Of a DNA stretch of 64,000 nucleotides, positions 45,163 to 54,821 are shown in pieces; position 1 is the stretch's first letter, and each line of letters begins with the position of its first letter. This stretch comes from Chitinibacter bivalviorum. Lineage in GTDB: Bacteria > Pseudomonadota > Gammaproteobacteria > Burkholderiales > Chitinibacteraceae. Location of the stretch: the NCBI RefSeq assembly GCF_013403565.1, contig NZ_CP058627.1:2914001-2978000 (forward strand), read 5' to 3'. A model generated the notes under the pieces. That model saw nothing but the letters and a program-made list of their open reading frames with translations, was not told where the DNA came from and ran no database searches. Made by a program: the position numbers and the translations under genes.

Positions 45163-46152
45163 TTAGCCGTGGATGGTTTCGATGTGGTGGCAGGCAATCA
45201 TGCGATTCGCTAGCGGGCGCAATGGTGGGGTTTCAGACTTACAACGCTCATTGGCATACGGGCAGCGCGTATTAAATGCACAGCCAGTCGGTGGATTGAG
45301 CGGTGAAGGCAGCTCACCCGTGAGCTTGATTTTGGCACGACGATCTTCTTTGCGGATCGCCGGTGTCGCCGACATCAATGCCCGAGTGTAGGGGTGCAGC
45401 GGTTGCTCAAAGATCGTCGTTTTGTCGCCATACTCTACCGTGCTGCCAAAATACATCACCATCACGTCGTCGGCGATGTGCTCCACGACGGCGAGGTTAT
45501 GGCTGACAAACACATAGGCCGTGCCAAGCTCGTCTTGCAAATCCATAAACAGATTCAAAATCTGCGCCTGAATTGATACATCGAGCGCTGAAGTCGGTTC
45601 ATCAGCGACCAGCACCGCGGGTTTAAGCATCATCGCGCGGGCAATCGCAATGCGTTGGCGCTGCCCACCCGAAAACATATGCGGATAGCGATGGTAATGC
45701 TCAGGGCGCAAGCCAACGATTTTGAGCATTTCGCGCACACGCTGCTCGCGTTGTTCGGCGTTCAGATCGGTATTGAGCAGCAATGGCTCGGCCAGCATGG
45801 TGCCGATTTGCTTGCGCGGGTTCAGGCTGGCGAATGGATTTTGGAACACCATCTGCACTTTCGGGCGCAAGGTTTTCAAGGTCGCCGCGTTGGCGCTGGC
45901 AATATCGACACCGTCAATCACCAAATGGCCCGCACTCGGTTCTTCGATCAACGTGAGCTGGCGAGCGAGCGTTGATTTACCACAGCCCGATTCGCCGACC
46001 ACGGCCAAAGTTTTGCCTGCGGCCAGTGTGAATGAAACGTCGTTTAAGGCTTTGACTGTGGCATGGCCTTTGAGAAACCCACGGCTTACCGCGTAATGAC
46101 GCGACAGCGATTTGGCTTCCAGAATAAAATTAGGCTGATTTTGATTATTCAT
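45163..46152 (-). CDS. dppF: Peptide ABC transporter ATP-binding protein, DppF-like
   Basis: This is 329 residues. ATPase motifs: Walker [10 protein letters not shown] (about 54–62), signature [14 protein letters not shown], Walker [13 protein letters not shown] and H-loop VFVSHNLAV. The C-terminal oligopeptide-type extension carries a Cys-rich [14 protein letters not shown], typical of the Dpp/Opp group. It is the second ATPase of a heterodimer with DppD, whose gene overlaps by 8 bases. Substrate is probably di- or oligopeptides. Confidence 0.92.
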   Translation of the reverse strand: MNNQNQPNFILEAKSLSRHYAVSRGFLKGHATVKALNDVSFTLAAGKTLAVVGESGCGKSTLARQLTLIEEPSAGHLVIDGVDIASANAATLKTLRPKVQMVFQNPFASLNPRKQIGTMLAEPLLLNTDLNAEQREQRVREMLKIVGLRPEHYHRYPHMFSGGQRQRIAIARAMMLKPAVLVADEPTSALDVSIQAQILNLFMDLQDELGTAYVFVSHNLAVVEHIADDVMVMYFGSTVEYGDKTTIFEQPLHPYTRALMSATPAIRKEDRRAKIKLTGELPSPLNPPTGCAFNTRCPYANERCKSETPPLRPLANRMIACHHIETIHG

Positions 46153-47128
46153 TGCGAGGTATCCCGTTGGAGTCCAATGGGGTAAAGCATCTTACGCTTG
46201 TACCTGCCAGGGGTAATAGGGCTGGTTTGGTATTGCGACAAGTCTCGGTCACATAGGGGCAGCGTGGGCTAAGCAAACAGCCGTGCGGGCGATCATATTG
46301 CCCGGGCACCACCCCAGCCAGCGTCGAGAGCCGCTTGGCACCCTTGCTGTGCTCTGGAATCGACGACAGCAAAGCTTGCGTGTATGGATGACAGGGCTGG
46401 GCAAACAACGTGTCGGTATTGCTGCTTTCCACCACTTCACCGGCGTACATCACGACCATGCGCTGCGCGACTTCGGCCACTACGGCCAGATCGTGGGTAA
46501 TCAGGATCAAAGCCATGTCGTTCTGCTTTTGCAGATTGACCAGCAATTCCATAATCTGCGCCTGCACGGTGACATCCAGCGCCGTCGTCGGCTCGTCGGC
46601 GATCAGCAATTTGGGCTCACAGGCAATCGCCATCGCGATCATCACACGCTGGCTCATCCCGCCCGACAATTGATGCGGGTAGGCATTTAAGCGCGAGCGC
46701 GCGTCGGGGATTTCAACTTGCTCAAGTAATTCGAGCGCGCGTTGCTTCAAAGCTGCGCCGCGCAGGGGGGTATGCAGCTTGAGGGTTTCCATCAACTGGA
46801 ATCCAACGGTATACGCTGGGTTTAAGCTGGTAAGCGCATCCTGAAAAATCATCGCAATGTCTTTGCCAATGATCTGACGTTTTTGCGCGGCTTTCATATT
46901 CAGCAGGTCTTGGCCGTCAAATTGCAGCGCATCGGCGGTGACGCGACCTGGCGCGTCGATCAAGCCCATCATCGCCAGCATGGTGACCGATTTGCCCGAG
47001 CCCGACTCGCCAACGATGCCGACAATTTCACCGCGATTCACGGTGAGATCAAGACTGGAAACGGCTTGAAACGGGTTGGCGCTACTGCCAAAGCTCACAT
47101 TGAGATTGCGAATATCTAATAAACTCAT
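46145..47128 (-). CDS. dppD: Peptide ABC transporter ATP-binding protein, DppD-like
   Basis: This is 327 residues. Walker [10 protein letters not shown], signature [14 protein letters not shown], Walker [13 protein letters not shown] and the C-terminal oligopeptide motif [14 protein letters not shown]. It pairs with DppF (8-base overlap). It is separated from dppC by 116 bases that contain a palindromic repeat, so the two halves of the operon may have different transcript levels. Confidence 0.92.
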   Translation of the reverse strand: MSLLDIRNLNVSFGSSANPFQAVSSLDLTVNRGEIVGIVGESGSGKSVTMLAMMGLIDAPGRVTADALQFDGQDLLNMKAAQKRQIIGKDIAMIFQDALTSLNPAYTVGFQLMETLKLHTPLRGAALKQRALELLEQVEIPDARSRLNAYPHQLSGGMSQRVMIAMAIACEPKLLIADEPTTALDVTVQAQIMELLVNLQKQNDMALILITHDLAVVAEVAQRMVVMYAGEVVESSNTDTLFAQPCHPYTQALLSSIPEHSKGAKRLSTLAGVVPGQYDRPHGCLLSPRCPYVTETCRNTKPALLPLAGTSVRCFTPLDSNGIPRNE

Positions 47129-47152
47129 GCTGTTTCTTGTCCTTTAATGGGA

Positions 47153-47235
47153 CAAAAGTTTTCACGCAAGGCACAAAGCCGAAGAGCAGTACAAATCGTA
47201 CGGCGAGGCGAAGTAACGCCGCGTGGGAACTTTTG
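47153..47235. repeat. Palindromic REP-like element inside the dpp operon
   Basis: CAAAAGTTTTCACGC (47153–47167) faces GCGTGGGAACTTTTG (47221–47235), 13 of 15 positions complementary, around a GC-rich centre. It fills most of the dppC–dppD gap and would form a long hairpin in the transcript. It looks like a multi-copy intergenic repeat. Confidence 0.6.
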
Positions 47236-47244
47236 GTTTAACTT

Positions 47245-48168
47245 TCAGGCCAGTTTTTTCAGTTTCGGATCAAGCGCATCGCGCAAGCCGTCGCCCAAGA
47301 GATTGAGCGCCACCACTGTCAGCAAAATTGTCACGCCCGGCATCGTCACCACCCACCATGCACTGTCGATGTAATCGCGCGCCGAAGCGAGCATCGTGCC
47401 CCATTCGGGGAGTGGCGGTTGTGCGCCAAGGCCCAAAAAGCCCAGCGCGGCAGCGTCGAGAATCGCGGAAGAAAAGCCCAGCGTACCCTGCACAATCAGC
47501 GGCGCCATGCAGTTTGGCAACACGGTGTTAAACATCAAACGCATTTTGCCCGCGCCGGCCAAGCGGCTGGCAACGACGTAGTCTTTATTGAGTTCGGTCA
47601 TCGCCGAAGCGCGCGCCAAGCGCACATACGATGGCAGCGACACAATCGCAATTGCCAGCATGGTGTTCATCAGACCCGGGCCTAGTACGGCCACCACGGC
47701 CACGGCCAAGAGCAAGGAAGGCAAGGCCAGCATAATGTCCATTGCACGCATAATGCCGTTACCCAGAATCTTGGGGTAAAAGGCTGCGAGCAGGCCCAGC
47801 ACAATGCCAGGCAGCATGGATAAGGCGACCGAGACGACACCGATCATCAGACTTAGCCGTGCGCCGTGCATCAGGCGCGACAGAATATCGCGACCGAGCT
47901 CATCGGTGCCGAGTAGGTATTGCCATTGTCCGCCATTGGCCCACGCGGGTGGTGTGAGCAGGGCATCACGAAATTGTTCGGTGGGCGAATGCGGCGCCAA
48001 AATGGGCGCCAATATGGCAGCCACTACCAGCGCTAAAAAGAAAATCAAGGCAACCAGCGCGCCGCGATTGGCGCTAAATGACTGCCAGAATTCCTTCAAG
48101 GGTGAGGGGTAGCTCAATGCGCCGCTAGCGTCGTCTGCGGCATTCATAGTCGTGGAATTTGTATTCAT
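47245..48168 (-). CDS. dppC: Peptide ABC transporter permease, DppC-like
   Basis: This is 307 residues. N-terminal helix (about 34–56), a LGTDELGRDILSRLMHGARL segment (from about residue 93) typical of DppC/OppC, and the permease coupling motif region ending GLGAQPPLPEWGTML. The gap to dppB is 2 bases. Confidence 0.92.
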   Translation of the reverse strand: MNTNSTTMNAADDASGALSYPSPLKEFWQSFSANRGALVALIFFLALVVAAILAPILAPHSPTEQFRDALLTPPAWANGGQWQYLLGTDELGRDILSRLMHGARLSLMIGVVSVALSMLPGIVLGLLAAFYPKILGNGIMRAMDIMLALPSLLLAVAVVAVLGPGLMNTMLAIAIVSLPSYVRLARASAMTELNKDYVVASRLAGAGKMRLMFNTVLPNCMAPLIVQGTLGFSSAILDAAALGFLGLGAQPPLPEWGTMLASARDYIDSAWWVVTMPGVTILLTVVALNLLGDGLRDALDPKLKKLA

Positions 48169-48170
48169 AC

Positions 48171-49181
48171 TTACCTCGCGTGGCGGATGCGTGGGTTAAT
48201 CACTCCGTAGAGGATGTCCACCAGCAAGTTGACGGAAATGACCAAGGTGGCAATGAGCAAAATGCCGCCCTGCACAACAGGGTAATCACGGCGTGAGATC
48301 GAATCGATCAGCCATTTACCAATGCCGGGCCAAGAGAAAATCGTTTCGGTGAGTACCGCTCCAGCCAGCAGCGTACCGATTTGCAAACCAATCACGGTGA
48401 CGACGGGCATCAGCGCATTGCGCAGCGCATGCACAATGACGATGCGGGTGCGGCCCAAGCCTTTGGCGCGCGCGGTGCGAATATAGTCTTCGCGCAAAAC
48501 TTCAAGCATGGCCGAGCGCGTCATGCGCGCAATCACTGCCATTGGAATCGTACCGAGCACAATCGCGGGCAGGATCAAGTGATGGAGCGCTGATTTGAAT
48601 GCGCCTTCTTCACCCGAGATGAGCGTGTCGATCAGCATAAAGCCGGTGACGGGGGTGATGTCATATTCCAGCGCAATGCGACCTGATACTGGCGTGAGAC
48701 CTAAATGGACTGAAAACACCATAATCAGGATCAAGCCCCACCAGAAAATCGGCATTGAATAACCCGTTAGCGCGCCGCCCATCGTTACATGATCTACCAC
48801 GGTGCCGCGGCGGGTTGCCGCCAGCATCCCTGCGGGCAGGCCGATCAGACAGGCGAAAATCATGGCGCACAGCGATAGCTCAACCGTGGCGGGAAAGAGT
48901 TTGAGGAATTCACTCAACACGGGCTCGTGCGTGACAATCGATTCGCCAAAATTGCCTTGTACCAAGTTGAGCAAATAGTGGCCGTATTGCACGTAAAGCG
49001 GCTGATCCAGCCCCATACGCTGCATCGCTGCTTTGTAAAACTCGGGGTCGATTTGCCGCTCACCCATCATCACCAAAACCGGATCGCCCGGAATCATATG
49101 GATTAATGCAAAGGCCAAGAGGGTAACGCCCAGAAAGGTCGGAATAACGACCGCGACTCGGCGCAAAATAAAACTGAACAT
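48171..49181 (-). CDS. dppB: Peptide ABC transporter permease, DppB-like
   Basis: This is 336 residues from the ATG at 49181, which has GGGAGAG upstream; a 25-codon extension in frame lacks support. MFSFILRRVAVVIPTFLGV is the classic DppB start. The LIHMIPGDPV segment and the coupling loop EDYIRTARAKGLGRTRIV follow. First gene of the dppBCDF operon. No substrate-binding protein gene accompanies it on this strand. Confidence 0.92.
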   Translation of the reverse strand: MFSFILRRVAVVIPTFLGVTLLAFALIHMIPGDPVLVMMGERQIDPEFYKAAMQRMGLDQPLYVQYGHYLLNLVQGNFGESIVTHEPVLSEFLKLFPATVELSLCAMIFACLIGLPAGMLAATRRGTVVDHVTMGGALTGYSMPIFWWGLILIMVFSVHLGLTPVSGRIALEYDITPVTGFMLIDTLISGEEGAFKSALHHLILPAIVLGTIPMAVIARMTRSAMLEVLREDYIRTARAKGLGRTRIVIVHALRNALMPVVTVIGLQIGTLLAGAVLTETIFSWPGIGKWLIDSISRRDYPVVQGGILLIATLVISVNLLVDILYGVINPRIRHAR

Positions 49182-49808
49182 AGTTGATCTCTCCCAGGCA
49201 TTGCTGCGGTGATTGGCGGATGCCGTTAAGCCGATTCTGAATGCATTGTATGGCACGTCATTCGACTTCGCTGCCAGCCAAGGGGCACGAGGGTGGTGTG
49301 CTACCTACTGGTTTTCGGCATTAGGGGTTTCCGCAGGGGCTAGCACTTTTAGCAGTGCTAATCAAGAAAAACCCCCAGTTTGCAGCAATGGTTTGCTGGC
49401 CCGATTTGGGGTGGGCCGAGCAAACTTGATTTGTTGCTTACAATCCTAGTGCTCGAACCTAGGCTGCGTCATTCGGAATTTCCCGTATCAATGCAGGGTT
49501 TTTGACCATCGGCAATATGCAATGGAACTACCAGACTAAGCCAAACGCATAAAAATCAAGCTGTTGCAAATATGGTACGCCTTAAAGCGTACCGTTCGTC
49601 GGTAAATGTGAGTTGTTCGCCTTGCCGAAATTAAACCTTAATAAACAAGTAGATCGTCCTTGTTTTGGGGGACTTTTCTTACAGGTTTTCGGTCGCTACT
49701 GCGGAAAGTCCTAATGCATGCAAGGGGGAGGTGTTGTGAAAAGATCACCATCAACAAGGTGAATATTGCCTTGAAATTTATTTTTCCACGCCAATTGCGA
49801 GTTCCATT
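49182..49808. other. Divergent intergenic region between dppB and the porin
   Basis: About 630 bases without a supportable gene. It should hold the dppB promoter and the porin promoter and leader. It contains a small TAGCACT/AGTGCTA hairpin (49341–49360) and the palindrome at 49574–49593. Confidence 0.5.
49574..49593. promoter_or_regulatory. Palindrome upstream of the porin, candidate operator
   Basis: GGTACGC-CTTAAA-GCGTACC is a perfect 7+6+7 inverted repeat, 216 bases before the porin ATG. The regulator is unknown. Confidence 0.45.
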
Positions 49809-50846
49809 ATGCAAATCAAATTTCTAGCTGCGGCTATTTCTTCCGCTATTTTGGCGACTGCCGCCCAAGCCGACGTGACCGTTGGTGGTTTTTTGCAAGC
49901 CGAAGTGGCTTATAACCAAAATCAGACCAACCAAAATGGTAAAACCGATTTTTTCAGCGGCCTTTACGATGTGGGTTCGGATATTCGCGTCATTGGCACA
50001 CACCAAGTGACTGAAACGGGCAAAATCCAATGGGAAGTGAGCACCTACTTGACCAAAGAAGAGATTGCACCAGCAGGTCTGGCTTTCTTGGGTGATCGCA
50101 AACTGTACGTGCGTTATGCCGATAGCAAGTTGGGTGCTTTGACTTTGGGTCGTGATGATTCGCCGATTCGTATGGCTTTTGTTCAGTACGATATTTTCAA
50201 CGGCTGGGCTTCATTGGGCACCGTGTTTGATCGCAGCAGCTCTAGCCGCCCTTCATATCAAATCAAATATGTATCGCCAAAAATGTCGGGTCTGACTGTG
50301 CGCGGTAGCGTAGTGGTGGCCAGTGAAGATGGCACGAGCGAACCCGATAAAGCGTTCTACACCTCTGTGGCGTACGACTTGAACCCAATGTTTGGTTTTG
50401 ATTTTGGCTATTCCAATGAAAAAGATCGTGGCCAAGTTGAAGGCAAAGACCGTAAAGCAGTCCTTGCTGGTGTACGCGGTGAGCTGTTGCCTGGCCTGAC
50501 TTATGGCGTAGCTTATGTAAACGCGAGCACTTGGGCGGGCACGGGTGCGTCAGAAAGCAAAAATTGGATCTTGGGTGAAAACCTGCAGTACGTAAAAGGC
50601 GACCATACTTTCCGCGCTGCCCACTCATATGCTGATAAGTCTGCAGCTAATTTGTTCCTGTTGGGTTATGAATACGCTTTGCCAGAAGTAACGATGGGCA
50701 CGAAAAAAATCAGCTCCGCACTGTATGTTGAAGGCTCTTACATCGACAACAGTGCACACAGTGACATTGTTCCAGGCTTTAAGTCTTCTGCGGCCATGGG
50801 TGCGAATACTTCAACCGTCGCTGCGGGTGTTTACGTTAGCTTCTAA
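49809..50846 (+). CDS. Outer-membrane porin (Gram-negative trimeric type)
   Basis: This is 345 residues. The signal peptide (1–21, ending ATAAQA) is followed by the porin start DVTVGGFLQAEVAYN and repeated amphipathic beta strands. Segments such as DIRVIGTHQVTETGKIQWEV and GALTLGRDDSPIR match betaproteobacterial general porins, and the chain ends YVSF with the terminal Phe expected for BAM-dependent barrels. It lies between two peptide transport operons and may let peptides or other small solutes through. A long leader precedes it. Confidence 0.92.
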   Translation: MQIKFLAAAISSAILATAAQADVTVGGFLQAEVAYNQNQTNQNGKTDFFSGLYDVGSDIRVIGTHQVTETGKIQWEVSTYLTKEEIAPAGLAFLGDRKLYVRYADSKLGALTLGRDDSPIRMAFVQYDIFNGWASLGTVFDRSSSSRPSYQIKYVSPKMSGLTVRGSVVVASEDGTSEPDKAFYTSVAYDLNPMFGFDFGYSNEKDRGQVEGKDRKAVLAGVRGELLPGLTYGVAYVNASTWAGTGASESKNWILGENLQYVKGDHTFRAAHSYADKSAANLFLLGYEYALPEVTMGTKKISSALYVEGSYIDNSAHSDIVPGFKSSAAMGANTSTVAAGVYVSF

Positions 50847-50853
50847 ATCTGCT

Positions 50854-50919
50854 GCTGGCCGATTTGATCTAGCACAAACATTCCATTGTGCTAGGGGCAA
50901 TCCGCAATTCTCGGCCAGC
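50854..50919 (+). promoter_or_regulatory. Nested stem-loop after the porin gene
   Basis: GCTGGCCGA (50854–50862) pairs with TCGGCCAGC (50911–50919), and inside it TAGCACAA (50870–50877) pairs with TTGTGCTA (50886–50893). No T run follows. It could be a 3' stabilising structure or part of an RNA element in front of oppA. Confidence 0.5.
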
Positions 50920-50937
50920 CTGTGAATTTACATAATG

Positions 50938-50968
50938 GGCTTGAACACGGCATTAACGCGTTCAAGCC
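50938..50968 (+). promoter_or_regulatory. Second stem-loop in the porin–oppA gap
   Basis: GGCTTGAAC (50938–50946) pairs perfectly with GTTCAAGCC (50960–50968). There is no T tract. It lies 62 bases upstream of the oppA ATG. Confidence 0.5.
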
Positions 50969-51030
50969 TAAATCAGTTGCAATGGGTTTGCCCTGTATGT
51001 GGCGACTTAATCCTTTTTTGAGGTATCCCG

Positions 51031-52632
51031 ATGAATAAAAAATTACTCGCCACCATGTTGGCTTTGGGTTTTGTTACGTCCGTACAAGCAGCCAATGTGC
51101 CTAAGGGCGTGCAATTGCATCCCGTACAAGAATTAACGCGTACCAACGGCTCTGAGCCAGAAACGCTTGATCCGGCCAATGTGGAAACCGTACCTGGCGC
51201 GAATATCGCCATTGATCTGTTTGAAGGCCTGACTGCCATTGATGCTTCGGGCAAAGTCGTGCCGGGCGTGGCGGAAAGCTGGAAACGTGTCGATGACACG
51301 ACGTGGACTTTCAAAATCCGCAAAGATGCCAAGTTCAGTAATGGCTCGCCGATTACGGCTGATGATTTTGTGTATGCATTCCGTCGCTTTATCGATCCAA
51401 AACAAGCGTCTAATTACAGCACTGCGTTCGGCGTGTTTTTTGCCAATGGCAAAGAAGCCGCTGAAGGCAAAGCGCCCGCCGATAAGCTGGGCGTGCGTGC
51501 AATCGACAAAAACACTTTTGAAGTTAAAACCAATGGCCCAGTGGCTTTCCTGCCCGAGTTGTTGGCTAATCCAAACTTTGCCCCAGTACACCGCGCCACC
51601 ATCGAGAAATTTGGCAAAGACTGGGTTAAGCCCGGCAATATGGTGAGCAATGGCGCGTATGTGCTCAAAGAATGGAAGGTCAACAGCAAGCTCGTGGTTG
51701 AAAAAAACCCGAACTACTGGAATGCGAAAAATGTCCAAATCACCAAAGTTAGCTACTTGCCGATCGAGTCACAAGACGCGGCACAAAAGCTGTATCAATC
51801 AGGTGAAGCGGATTGGACTTTGGAAATCACCCCGAATAGCTTTGCCAAGCTGAAAGCCGAATTGCCGAAAGAATTGCGCAATTCGCTGGGCTTGGGCTTG
51901 CGTTACTACAGCCTGAATAATGCTGATCCGCTCCTCAAAGACGTGCGCGTGCGCAAAGCTTTGAATCTGGTGTTAGATCGCGATCTCTTGGCCAGCAAAG
52001 TGACTGCCGATGGTCAGCCAGCCGCGTACAGCGTGATGGTGACTGGCGTAGCGGGTGCGAAAGCGGTGCCGTATGAATGGGCAAAATGGCCAATGGCAAA
52101 ACGCGTAGAAGAAGCTAAAAAACTGATGGCTGACGCGGGCGTGAAACCAGGCACCAAGCTCAATTTCGTGTACAACACCAATGAATACCACAAGAAAATG
52201 GCGATCTGGGCCGCTTCGGAATGGAAATCGAAATTGGGTCTGGATACCCAGTTGGAAAACCTCGAATTCAAAGTGCTGGTGAAAAAACGTCATGACGGCG
52301 ATTACCAAATCGCGCGCAATGGCTGGTCGGCTGATTACAACGATGCAACGTCATTCACGACTTTGATCGAGTGTGGCTCAGATCAGAACGACAGCAAAAA
52401 CTGCAATCCAAAAGCGCAGGAATTGTTCAAACAGGCCGCCGCAACGACTGATTTGAATAAGCGCAGCGAATTGCTCACTGAAGGCACCCGTATGGTGATG
52501 GACGATTACCCCATCATTCCATTGCTGCAATACACCTACCCACGTTTAGTGAAAGCCTATGTGGGTGGCTACGATGAGAAGAATGTAACTGAGCGTCGCC
52601 GCACGCAAGATCATTACATCATCAAGCACTAA
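51031..52632 (+). CDS. oppA: Oligopeptide ABC transporter substrate-binding protein
   Basis: This is 533 residues, typical of OppA. The signal peptide (about 1–21, ending VQAA) is followed by the SBP_bac_5 fold: GSEPETLDPANVETVPGA, then FKIRKDAKFSNGSPITADDFVYAFRR split over residues 91–116, and a late DYNDATSFTTL. A disulfide between the two Cys of ECGSDQNDSKNC is likely, as in OppA. It binds peptides in the periplasm and delivers them to OppBC. It is separated from oppBCDF by a terminator, so it is probably expressed at a higher level. Confidence 0.95.
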   Translation: MNKKLLATMLALGFVTSVQAANVPKGVQLHPVQELTRTNGSEPETLDPANVETVPGANIAIDLFEGLTAIDASGKVVPGVAESWKRVDDTTWTFKIRKDAKFSNGSPITADDFVYAFRRFIDPKQASNYSTAFGVFFANGKEAAEGKAPADKLGVRAIDKNTFEVKTNGPVAFLPELLANPNFAPVHRATIEKFGKDWVKPGNMVSNGAYVLKEWKVNSKLVVEKNPNYWNAKNVQITKVSYLPIESQDAAQKLYQSGEADWTLEITPNSFAKLKAELPKELRNSLGLGLRYYSLNNADPLLKDVRVRKALNLVLDRDLLASKVTADGQPAAYSVMVTGVAGAKAVPYEWAKWPMAKRVEEAKKLMADAGVKPGTKLNFVYNTNEYHKKMAIWAASEWKSKLGLDTQLENLEFKVLVKKRHDGDYQIARNGWSADYNDATSFTTLIECGSDQNDSKNCNPKAQELFKQAAATTDLNKRSELLTEGTRMVMDDYPIIPLLQYTYPRLVKAYVGGYDEKNVTERRRTQDHYIIKH

Positions 52633-52650
52633 AACCACCGTAGTAGGGGC

Positions 52651-52685
52651 AAACCCCGTCTGCAGCGGTGCAGGCGGGGTTTTGT
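52651..52685 (+). terminator. Rho-independent terminator after oppA
   Basis: AAACCCCGTCTGCA pairs with TGCAGGCGGGGTTT (one G·T pair) and is followed by TT. It probably limits read-through from oppA into oppB. Confidence 0.85.
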
Positions 52686-52827
52686 CTTTTGAATGGATAT
52701 GATGTTGGGGATACTACTTAGGGGTATTCCATAATCGTGAACGCCGCAATTTGCTTGGCGGGCAATACCCTGTAGCTTTGCTGTCGTTGATGAGCTTAAA
52801 AAGTGCTCATTTGGCATAAATATTTAA

Positions 52828-52849
52828 CCCAAAGCAAAGTTGCTTTGGG
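52828..52849. promoter_or_regulatory. 22-bp palindrome upstream of oppB
   Basis: CCCAAAGCAA-AG-TTGCTTTGGG is a perfect 10+2+10 inverted repeat in the 290-base gap between the oppA terminator and oppB. The tiny centre favours a DNA-bound dimer over an RNA hairpin. A separate promoter for oppBCDF is likely here. Confidence 0.5.
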
Positions 52850-52975
52850 CGGCGCAGAGTACAAAGTCAGTGTGGTTTCTGATTTTGCACTCACCGATGT
52901 TGATGCGTGCATGGCACTCGTTCATGCCCCAGCGACCCGGCGAACCGGGAAACAGCTTTTATTTCGGAGTCTCTT

Positions 52976-53896
52976 ATGTGGTCTTATGCGCTACGTCGCT
53001 TGCTGGCGACGATCCCGACCATGTTGGCGGTGATTACCGTCTGTTATCTGCTTTTGCATTCCACCCCCGGCGGCCCGTTCGATACCGAACGCAAGGTGTC
53101 CGAAGCGGTGTTGGCGAATCTGAATGCCAAATATCATCTTGATCTGCCGCTGTGGCAGCAATATCTGTACTACCTGAAAAGTTTGGTACAAGGTGATCTG
53201 GGCGCGTCTTTCCGTTATGCCGACTGGTCGGTGAATGATCTGGTGGCCGAAGCCTTGCCCGTGTCGCTGACGATTGGTGGTATTGCAATGGTCTTGGCGT
53301 TGATCATCGGCGTTGTGCTCGGTGTGATTGCCGCGCTGCGCCAAAATAGTATCGTCGATTACTTCGTGATGTTTTTGGGCAATCTGGGCAGTGCGGTGCC
53401 GTCGTTTGTCATTGGGCCAGTCCTCGTGCTGATTTTTGGCGTGTGGCTCAAATGGTTACCTGCGGGTGGCTGGCAGCATTTTGATGTGACTTACATGATC
53501 TTGCCGATCGCGCTGCTGACGGTCATAAATATGGCAACCATTGGCCGCGTAATGCGCGGTAGCCTGATCGAGATTTTGAACAGCAATTTTATCCGCACCG
53601 CGCGCGCCAAAGGCTTGCCGATGCGCACCATCATTCGCCGCCATGCGCTTAAACCCGCGCTGTTGCCGGTGGTGTCGGTGATGGGCCCGCTGACGATTTC
53701 GTCGATTGCCTCGGCGGTCGTTACCGAAACGGTGTTTTCACTGCCCGGCTTGGGCAAATTGATTGTAAATGGTGCTGCCAACCGCGATTACACGCTGGTA
53801 CTGGGTTTGGTGGTGCTGGTGACGGTGTTTGCGGTGCTGCTCAATCTGATCGTCGATCTGATTTACGCCATGCTCGACCCGAAAATTCGTTACTAA
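52976..53896 (+). CDS. oppB: Oligopeptide ABC transporter permease OppB
   Basis: This is 306 residues, the same length as E. coli OppB, from the ATG at 52976 with GGAG at 52966–52969; an upstream ATG at 52907 is unsupported. It has N-terminal MWSYALRRLLATIPTMLAV, HSTPGGPFDTERKV, and the coupling loop NFIRTARAKGLPMRTII. The gap to oppC is 10 bases. Confidence 0.95.
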   Translation: MWSYALRRLLATIPTMLAVITVCYLLLHSTPGGPFDTERKVSEAVLANLNAKYHLDLPLWQQYLYYLKSLVQGDLGASFRYADWSVNDLVAEALPVSLTIGGIAMVLALIIGVVLGVIAALRQNSIVDYFVMFLGNLGSAVPSFVIGPVLVLIFGVWLKWLPAGGWQHFDVTYMILPIALLTVINMATIGRVMRGSLIEILNSNFIRTARAKGLPMRTIIRRHALKPALLPVVSVMGPLTISSIASAVVTETVFSLPGLGKLIVNGAANRDYTLVLGLVVLVTVFAVLLNLIVDLIYAMLDPKIRY

Positions 53897-53906
53897 GGGG
53901 CGTGCC

Positions 53907-54818
53907 ATGATGAATAAAAATAAAGCAATTCTTGATGCGGCTGCTGAAGCATTGTCTGCGCCACAGATCGCAAATCGTAGCCCTTGGGCTGATGCGCGCC
54001 GCCGCTTTTTACGCAATAAAGCCGCTGTTGTGAGTATGGTGTTGCTGGTGTTGATTGCCACCGCCTGTATTTTTGGCCCGATGGTTTTGCCGCACCAGTT
54101 TGATACCACCGATTGGGATGCGATGAGCTTGGGCCCAACGCTGCACAACTGGCATTTATTTGGCACCGATGAAATGGGCCGCGATTTGCTGGTGCGGACC
54201 TTGATCGGTGGCCGTATTTCCTTGTTCGTTGGCCTGATGGCGACGCTGGCGTCTGTGACGCTCGGTATTTTATGGGGTGCCACGGCGGGCTTTTTGGGCG
54301 GCAAGGTCGATAGCTTGATGATGCGTATTGTCGACATGATGTACGCCGTGCCATATCTGCTGATCGCCATCTTGATGGTGACCTTGCTGGGCCGCGAGTT
54401 TTACCTCGTGGTACTGACGATCACCGTGTTCAGCTGGATGGACATGGCGCGTGTGGTACGTGGTCAGACGCTGTCACTGAAATCAAAAGAATTCATCGAA
54501 GCCGCGCGCTGCATTGGTGTGCCGACGCACAAGCTGATTTTGCGTCATATCGTGCCAAATCTGCTGGGCATCGTTGTGATCTACACCACGATCACCGTAC
54601 CGGGTGTGATCCTGACCGAGTCAGTTTTATCTTTCCTCGGTCTTGGTGTGCAAGAGCCGATGACCAGCTGGGGTGTCTTGATTCATGACGGCGCTGCGGT
54701 GATGGAAAATACGCCATGGATGTTGCTGTTCCCCGGCGTGATGCTCAGTCTGACGCTGTATTGCGCCAATTACATTGGCGATGGCATGCGAGATGCACTC
54801 GATCCCAAGGATAGATAA
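53907..54818 (+). CDS. oppC: Oligopeptide ABC transporter permease OppC
   Basis: This is 303 residues. A first helix follows RNKAAVVSMVLLVLIA. The FGTDEMGRDLLVRTLIGGR segment and the coupling loop EFIEAARCIGVPTHKLILRH are typical. It pairs with OppB as the membrane channel. The gap to oppD is 3 bases. Confidence 0.95.
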   Translation: MMNKNKAILDAAAEALSAPQIANRSPWADARRRFLRNKAAVVSMVLLVLIATACIFGPMVLPHQFDTTDWDAMSLGPTLHNWHLFGTDEMGRDLLVRTLIGGRISLFVGLMATLASVTLGILWGATAGFLGGKVDSLMMRIVDMMYAVPYLLIAILMVTLLGREFYLVVLTITVFSWMDMARVVRGQTLSLKSKEFIEAARCIGVPTHKLILRHIVPNLLGIVVIYTTITVPGVILTESVLSFLGLGVQEPMTSWGVLIHDGAAVMENTPWMLLFPGVMLSLTLYCANYIGDGMRDALDPKDR

Positions 54819-54821
54819 ACC

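Noticed and set aside
49341..49360. TAGCACT/AGTGCTA hairpin resembling a CIRCE heat-shock operator
   Set aside because: CIRCE needs a 9-base spacer between 9-base arms. Here the arms are 7 bases with a 6-base spacer, and no heat-shock gene follows.
49735..49749. TGTGA-AAAGA-TCACC upstream of the porin as a CRP site
   Set aside because: The half-sites are good but the spacer is 5 bases rather than 6, which puts them out of register for a CRP dimer.
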